Shown piece after piece: positions 59,501 through 64,000 of a DNA stretch of 64,000 nucleotides. The first letter of the stretch is position 1; every line of letters starts with the position of its first letter. The stretch is from the NCBI GenBank assembly GCA_902729315.2, contig LR746276.1:3144169-3208168 (forward strand). Direction: 5' to 3'. The notes beneath the pieces were generated by a model. The model ran no database searches. It was not told where the DNA came from and worked only from the letters and a program-made list of their open reading frames with translations. The DNA is from Spirodela intermedia (lineage: Eukaryota > Streptophyta > Magnoliopsida > Alismatales > Araceae). Position numbers and translations under genes: made by a program.

Positions 59501-62500
59501 CTTGCCTTGAAGTCCTCTCTTGTCTTGAAGATTCACCCTTTGTTTTGGTACTGTTATTGTCATAATTTTTTCCATTTCTAGCCATAAATGCTGAATTTTC
59601 CACGTTCTGAGAACCAAGCATTAGGTTCCGACGACTTTCTTCTCCTCTCACTAGGGAGATTACTTCATTTAGAGGAGGTAATTTCTCTCTTCCTAAGATC
59701 TGAATTCTGACTTGAACATATTCAGAGTTCAGTCCCACAAGATATTCGTAGGTTCTATTTCTTTCTATTTTCTCTCTATACAATGCTGTATCAAATGGAT
59801 CTCTCATATCAGTAATTTTTTATTGATCAAATTCTTGCCATAATGTTCTTGCTTCATGAGTGTATTCTGTCACTGATTTTTCCCCTTACCTCACAGTCAT
59901 CATCTTTAACTTTAATCCATAAAGTTGTGCAGCATCTCTTGCTCTTGAATAAGTCTGATAGAAATTTTCCCAACTTGCTCTAGCTGTGGGAAGATACAAA
60001 CATGTTCTACGGATCTCAGGAATCATGGCGGTCGACATCCAAGCCATGATTCTTGAGTCTTTTTGATCCCATGCTTTAAATCTCGGATCTCCAGCCTTCA
60101 AGCTTGGATGAGCTAAATTATTTGCCATTCCCCGTCCTTTGAGAACAACTCAAACTTGCTGAGACCATCCAAAGTAATTCCTGCCATGTAGATGATCTGT
60201 TTGTGGTATAATTGACAAATCTCCCTAGATCGGACTAGGCCCCACCCTCATAGATCGGGATTGTTCTTGTTCTGCCATAGAAGTCGCTTCAGACATTCTT
60301 GAGAATTCAAGAATTAGGTATGTTTGTTTTAGAAATGAGTTAGTCTACAAATCAAGACATGGACCTACAGTTCGTGTTCTGTAGATCAATAGTGCTAGAT
60401 TCTCACCTAAATATTGCAGAATCAGCGAACAGCTAGTTACTTGTTTTAACAAGTCACAAAGAAATGTGTTCTCTCTTGAAAATGAAAAAAACGGTTGTTC
60501 AAGAAGAACTCAGAAGATCAAAGGAGTCTGAAATGATCACACCTGTGCTCTAATATCATGTTAGAAATCGTGCTGGACTTTGATCATCTCTGAACACTTC
60601 CCTTCCTTCTTGTCTGTGCTAGCAGTGAACACGAGAGAGAGAGACACGAAAAGAAGAAGGCTGAAGCCCTAAATTTCATCACACTCTAATGCTTACATGC
60701 TGGTTGGTATTTATACCAACCAGCTGTTATGAAATGAGAGAGGGTAAACCGGACCGATTCAATTTGAACCGGTTCAGTCTATTGTTTTGTTACAAGGTAC
60801 GATGGACAGTAAAATAAAGGACAAAACAGTAAATGAAAAAATTATTTCTAACATTAGCAAAGGCACTGGGCTACCAGAAGTCAATAGTTGATATCAGATA
60901 TCATGGGTATCATAACTGAAGATTGAATGTTATTTCATAGAAAGTTTTTTACCATCTTCTCTGTCTTAAAAGGTGACTGTAACCTCTATCCACAGGAGGG
61001 AAATGCATTTTCTGCAATCAAGCTCTTTTCAGTTGGCTTCGTAATTATCAAATTTTATGTTCCCCAAAACTGATGAACAAAATAGTCTTTACAAGTGGAT
61101 GGTGAGGAAGCCACATTGTGGCCCTTAATTTTCGGAGATTAATATTACCATGGATGTCAGAAATGGGATTTTATATCTTGTAATGGCGTAGTTTGTTTCT
61201 CATTTAAAGGCAGATGCAGATCTGTTTCTAGGGTCAGATACCGAAATTTGTCCTCTGGAAACCGTATTCTGGCTCCAGGATTAACAAGAACAGGTGTTAC
61301 CACAAGAAGAACAGTCATAAATGAAATCACTCGTGTACATGAAAAGTGGGCTGTTGGGTTATGTGGCTCTTCCCTCTCCACCCCTGAAAGGGACCAAAGT
61401 TTCTGTAATACTCGAATTACTCGAGTAAGAACCTGTTTTGTTGATACACTTTTAGGAATTATGTCGACGATGTGATCAGAAATTCTCACATTTCATGGTT
61501 TTTTGAGGTTAATGGTACATCTATCATACTCTTTCAATGACTTGGTTCCATGTGTATGCTGGTGGTCAAGCTAACTTTTTCTGTTTTCTCATTCCTCATC
61601 CTTGGCAGGGTCTTGCAGGATATACCAGTTCTTGTCATTGTCAGCATGCTGGCATACTTCTGCTTTCTGGAGCAACTTTTGGTAAAGAATCTATTGCATG
61701 TCATGCTATATATATTTAATTATTTCGTTTAGTTATACTTCTGTAAACAAATTTAGAATTCCAATGGAAACAGGTTACAAGTATGGGTTCCCGTGCCCTT
61801 GCTCTGTCTTTGCCCTTCTCCTTTGCTTTGGGTCTCCTCTCGTCCATGATAGCTTCAACAATGGGTAAGATACTGTAAATTTTACCTTGTTCCAAGTGAT
61901 AATCCTTCAACAGGAAATGTAAATGGAAAGTTGAGGAACGTGCTTCTTGTAAACTTTTATTCATGTGCATAGATTTATGCCTTGTCTCGCTGATGGTAGT
62001 TTGTGTGTCATAAGATATTTCTGGCCTTGGTAAGAAGGCTACACCACCGCCCCTGTTTGATTCCACCTTGGCATCTCATCAAATAAATTATATATTTTAG
62101 TTATCGGATAACGATGATGTCAATGCTATAAACGTGACAAGAAAACACCTCTGTCTCTCTGGCTGTTTATTCGGATGGCATCTTGTTTCAAACTAATCTG
62201 CAACACGTAAAATATAGATGTAAGCCAAAAACATTCTCAAGTCACCTATCATCCAATTAAGTAGACAGTCAAAAGGATCGCACATAAATAACCGTATAAT
62301 TCTAAAGTAAACGAGAATCGACATTTTTTCTTGAAGAAAAGTAATTGATTTTTAGAGATTTTTTGACTGGAGGTAATCTCCAATGGGGTTTTCGATTCTT
62401 GTTTGATTAGTTTTTCTTGTTAATAATGGTTTCTCTTTACATTTTGTCTTAATTTACATCTACGTTTGATTCCAGTGAGCATAAGCTACATCTGGGCTTT

Positions 62501-62922
62501 CGCTTCATTTCAGTTTGCGGCCATTATCCTTTTTGCCCACATCTTCTACGACGTGGTAAGGAGTCAGCATTCATCCCCGAATCAAAGATATGGTAGGAGT
62601 TCTGTCCTTCAAATTCAAGATCAATCTGACCTGTGTGCTTTCTTCATTATGCCTGCAGCTTGAAGTGGCCGCTGTTCTCTCTGTGCTCCTCTCCTCTTTC
62701 ACTGGCTTTGGCATTTCCATCTGTGTCTCTTCTCTACTCATGGAGTTCCTGAGATGGAGGACCAGAAGGAGACTACGGGCCGCTGCTACCCTCTCCCAGA
62801 ATGGCGGGCACAGACACCAAGCCCCACCCAGGGAGGACCTAGTGACCGAAGCTGCAGGCAGTGGCCATGGTCAGCAAGAAAGCGGAAGTCAGACTCAGCT
62901 GTCTTCTTCGCAGCCAGGATAA
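50566..62922 (+). CDS. RING-CH (RINGv) membrane E3 ubiquitin ligase
   Basis: Eight coding exons: 50566-50619, 51120-51593, 55932-56145, 56302-56596, 61609-61681, 61774-61864, 62476-62555, 62659-62922, giving 514 aa with consistent phases. The N-terminal half is Ser/Pro/Arg-rich and disordered, with repeated RRSMS-P motifs. The zinc finger is C4HC3 (C263, C266, C281, C283, H291, C294, C307, C310), the RING-CH order of MARCH-type ligases. The C-terminal third has about four hydrophobic helices (about 352-450), including YFCFLEQLL and [20 protein letters not shown], then a Gln/Ser-rich tail. Plant proteins of this layout are membrane-anchored ubiquitin ligases of largely unknown substrates. The start ATG is the first in the frame after a GC-rich leader. 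Introns 2 (4.3 kb) and 4 (5.0 kb) are inflated by retrotransposons. Exon 5 joins in phase exactly across the inserted copia element. Confidence 0.9.
52444..53121 (+). mobile_element. Solo LTR, family 2 copy D, in RING-CH intron 2
   Basis: A 678-bp LTR starts TAATGTAGCCCAAG and ends ACTACTGCATCA, with a perfect 5-bp target-site duplication CTTCC (52439-52443 and 53122-53126). It is colinear with the solo LTR at 16983-17710, including the CCTATATAAAGG core. The sequence on both sides looks like one older interrupted repeat, so this is a nested insertion. It has the same orientation as the host gene and could supply a cryptic promoter or poly(A) site. Confidence 0.85.
53945..55620 (-). mobile_element. 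Ty3/gypsy retrotransposon fragment (RNase H-integrase)
   Basis: On the minus strand the order is RNase H end (about 55.6-55.3 kb), the integrase H2C2 zinc region (55263-55060: [14 protein letters not shown], then [10 protein letters not shown]), a frameshifted integrase core, the integrase C-terminal region (54443-54237: [14 protein letters not shown] then [17 protein letters not shown]), and a tail to about 53950. A GGGGAGAAG purine tract then TGTTACGAAGCC marks the likely start of its 3-prime LTR at 53945. This is a plant gypsy pol of chromovirus-like type. Gag, protease and most of the reverse transcriptase are missing, and internal stops are present. Confidence 0.8.
56933..57229 (-). repeat. 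LTR of copia element (3-prime LTR on minus strand)
   Basis: A 297-bp terminal repeat adjoining the polypurine tract. Its outer end is mutated (TTTTAGAAAT for TGTTAGAAAT). It has a (GA)n stretch and a TATTTATA core. Confidence 0.88.
60559..60853 (-). repeat. LTR of copia element (5-prime LTR on minus strand)
   Basis: A 295-bp terminal repeat adjoining the primer-binding site. It keeps intact TGTTAG...CTAACA ends. Confidence 0.9.
60859..61608. other. Remaining intron 4 of RING-CH gene
   Basis: Non-coding remainder of the intron between the copia target duplication and exon 5. A 110-codon minus-strand frame (61157-61489) is present but shows no domain and is treated as chance. Confidence 0.6.
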
Positions 62923-64000
62923 TCATTCCCTTACATGTACTGTCAGGAAGACAACCAGGGACCCAGGTTTCCAAGCTGAAGCTTTGGAAAACTGAATTCT
63001 AGATCAGAGTAAATTGTTATGGATGATTGGCCCTGGGGTTGAAGACCAGATTTCCGGATGATTTCGATTTATGCCCTGTTGATATTCTTCTTTCTGGTCA
63101 GAGATCAGAGTGTGCCAACCTTGTGCAGATCAGTGGGCAGGCGATGATCACCTGGACAAACTGAAGAATCATCTGCTGATCTGGGTATTGAAATGGGGTT
63201 ATGAACTACTGGAACCTGTGAATCGTCATATATAATTGTGGCTTCAGCGGACAAGTGTAGGCTGGAGTGGATATTCCTTTTTGATATATATTTTTTTAAA
63301 GGTGGAAGTTCCAAATCTGCTCCTTTGACTGAGTGAATTGTACTAGTCTTTTCTTGTTTTCACTGTGACCTCCAGGTTCAGAGAAACCCTCTTCCTGGCG
63401 CTCTTTTTCTCCTTGTGTTCTTGATGAAAACAAATCTTTTTGAATATCTTGATGCCAGCCATTTATGATTCTGAGATAACATTTGAGCTCTTGGACGTTG
63501 GCCCTTCTGTTAATTTTTTTAGGGTTAAAACCTGGGTAAACCTCATTACTAACTAACTGACAGTTAAAGCACCCTCATCGGAACTCATTAGAAGCTCTTC
63601 CATTTGACTATGTGGCATTCTCTCGCCATGTGACATCCTTCCTGAAATCCACATGGCATGATCCCACGGTTGCCATCAACACTTTAGGCATGGTGCATGC
63701 ACAATACATTTGCTGCTTTCAATTAACATTCCAACCACAGACTGCTGATGTCAAATAATTAGGGTATTTTGAAGAGGTTGTTAATATTATTGGAAAAGAC
63801 TCGCGGTTATTGCTACATAATATTTATGGGAGATGAAAAAACAAGAAATTCCAAAGTATTGATATTAAATTTGATATTAAGCTTAAAAGATGCACTAACC
63901 TGTCCCTCCAGAAATGTGAGAATCTTGCAGATAATGAAAAGAATGTGGTCGCTTGTTTTCTTTAGAATGCTATTTGCTAAAATAAGTTTAACCATGGTAG
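62923..64000. other. RING-CH 3-prime UTR and right-edge DNA
   Basis: Downstream of the stop codon there is about 400-500 bp of probable 3-prime UTR, then AT-rich spacer to the window edge. No further gene is seen. Confidence 0.5.

Larger units (their letters stand above)
56933..60853 (-). mobile_element. Ty1/copia element lacking RT, antisense in RING-CH intron 4
   Basis: Two LTRs (56933-57229 and 60559-60853, about 295 bp, ending CTAACA) are flanked by the exact 5-bp target duplication TTAGC (56928-56932, 60854-60858). On the minus strand the primer site TGATATTAGAGC (60558-60547) matches 10 of 12 bases of the iMet-type site, and a GAGGGGGAG polypurine tract abuts the other LTR. Coding relics in order: gag (60128-59367) with zinc knuckle CTYC-x4-H-x4-C, protease region with a stop, GAG-pre-integrase HH-CC (58881-58663), degraded integrase, integrase tail (58123-57881), RNase H C-terminus (57518-57237). 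The reverse-transcriptase segment is deleted. About 20 substitutions separate the LTRs by eye, so it is moderately old. It cannot transpose by itself. Confidence 0.9.

Noticed and set aside
61157-61489. 110-codon minus-strand frame in RING-CH intron 4
   Set aside because: No recognised domain, no homologous exon structure, and antisense to an intron; more likely chance.

Overview
The window is nuclear DNA from a flowering plant. It has spliced genes with canonical GT/AG introns, TCTC-rich leaders, a class III HD-Zip gene carrying a miR165/166 site, a malectin-like receptor kinase, and plant Ty1/copia and Ty3/gypsy debris. Several single-exon or early-exon coding blocks are very GC-rich against AT-rich surroundings. 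That is common in monocots, but the species cannot be fixed from this sequence.

Layout. About 1-3.3 kb: a patatin-like phospholipase of the pPLAIII type (+). About 3.3-18 kb: a gene-free, AT-rich block of decayed LTR retrotransposons. It holds two solo LTRs of one family with exact 5-bp target duplications (7162-9018 and 11271-12906), an internally deleted LTR element with a tRNA-iMet primer site (13835-16376), and another solo LTR (16983-17710). About 18-20.6 kb: locally duplicated low-copy DNA, a minisatellite and a GC-rich island without a clear gene. 22.8-27.5 kb: a class III HD-Zip transcription factor, 18 coding exons (+). 28.8-38.2 kb: the CCR4-NOT subunit CNOT9/Rcd1/CAF40, 9 coding exons (+), with a 4.4-kb third intron containing a possible Rep-like (HUH) relic. 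39.3-42.0 kb: an intronless CrRLK1L receptor kinase (-), convergent with CNOT9. 45.3-49.3 kb: a VTC2/GDP-L-galactose-phosphorylase-like gene (+) whose HIT motif has Tyr where the catalytic His is expected. 50.6-62.9 kb: a RING-CH (RINGv) membrane E3 ligase, 8 coding exons (+), swollen by two transposon-bearing introns. These hold a solo LTR and a gypsy fragment in intron 2, and an antisense copia element lacking reverse transcriptase in intron 4.

The genes are not a pathway cluster. They are ordinary neighbouring plant genes: lipid signalling, leaf polarity/meristem control, mRNA decay, cell-wall sensing, ascorbate-type metabolism and ubiquitination. All exon coordinates were derived by eye from splice sites, reading frame and family resemblance, and every junction given keeps the frame. 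No tRNA, rRNA, CRISPR or operon-like feature was found. The points most worth a second look are the His-to-Tyr VTC2 paralogue, the U6-like USE/TATA pair inside a solo LTR, and the Rep-like relic in a CNOT9 intron.
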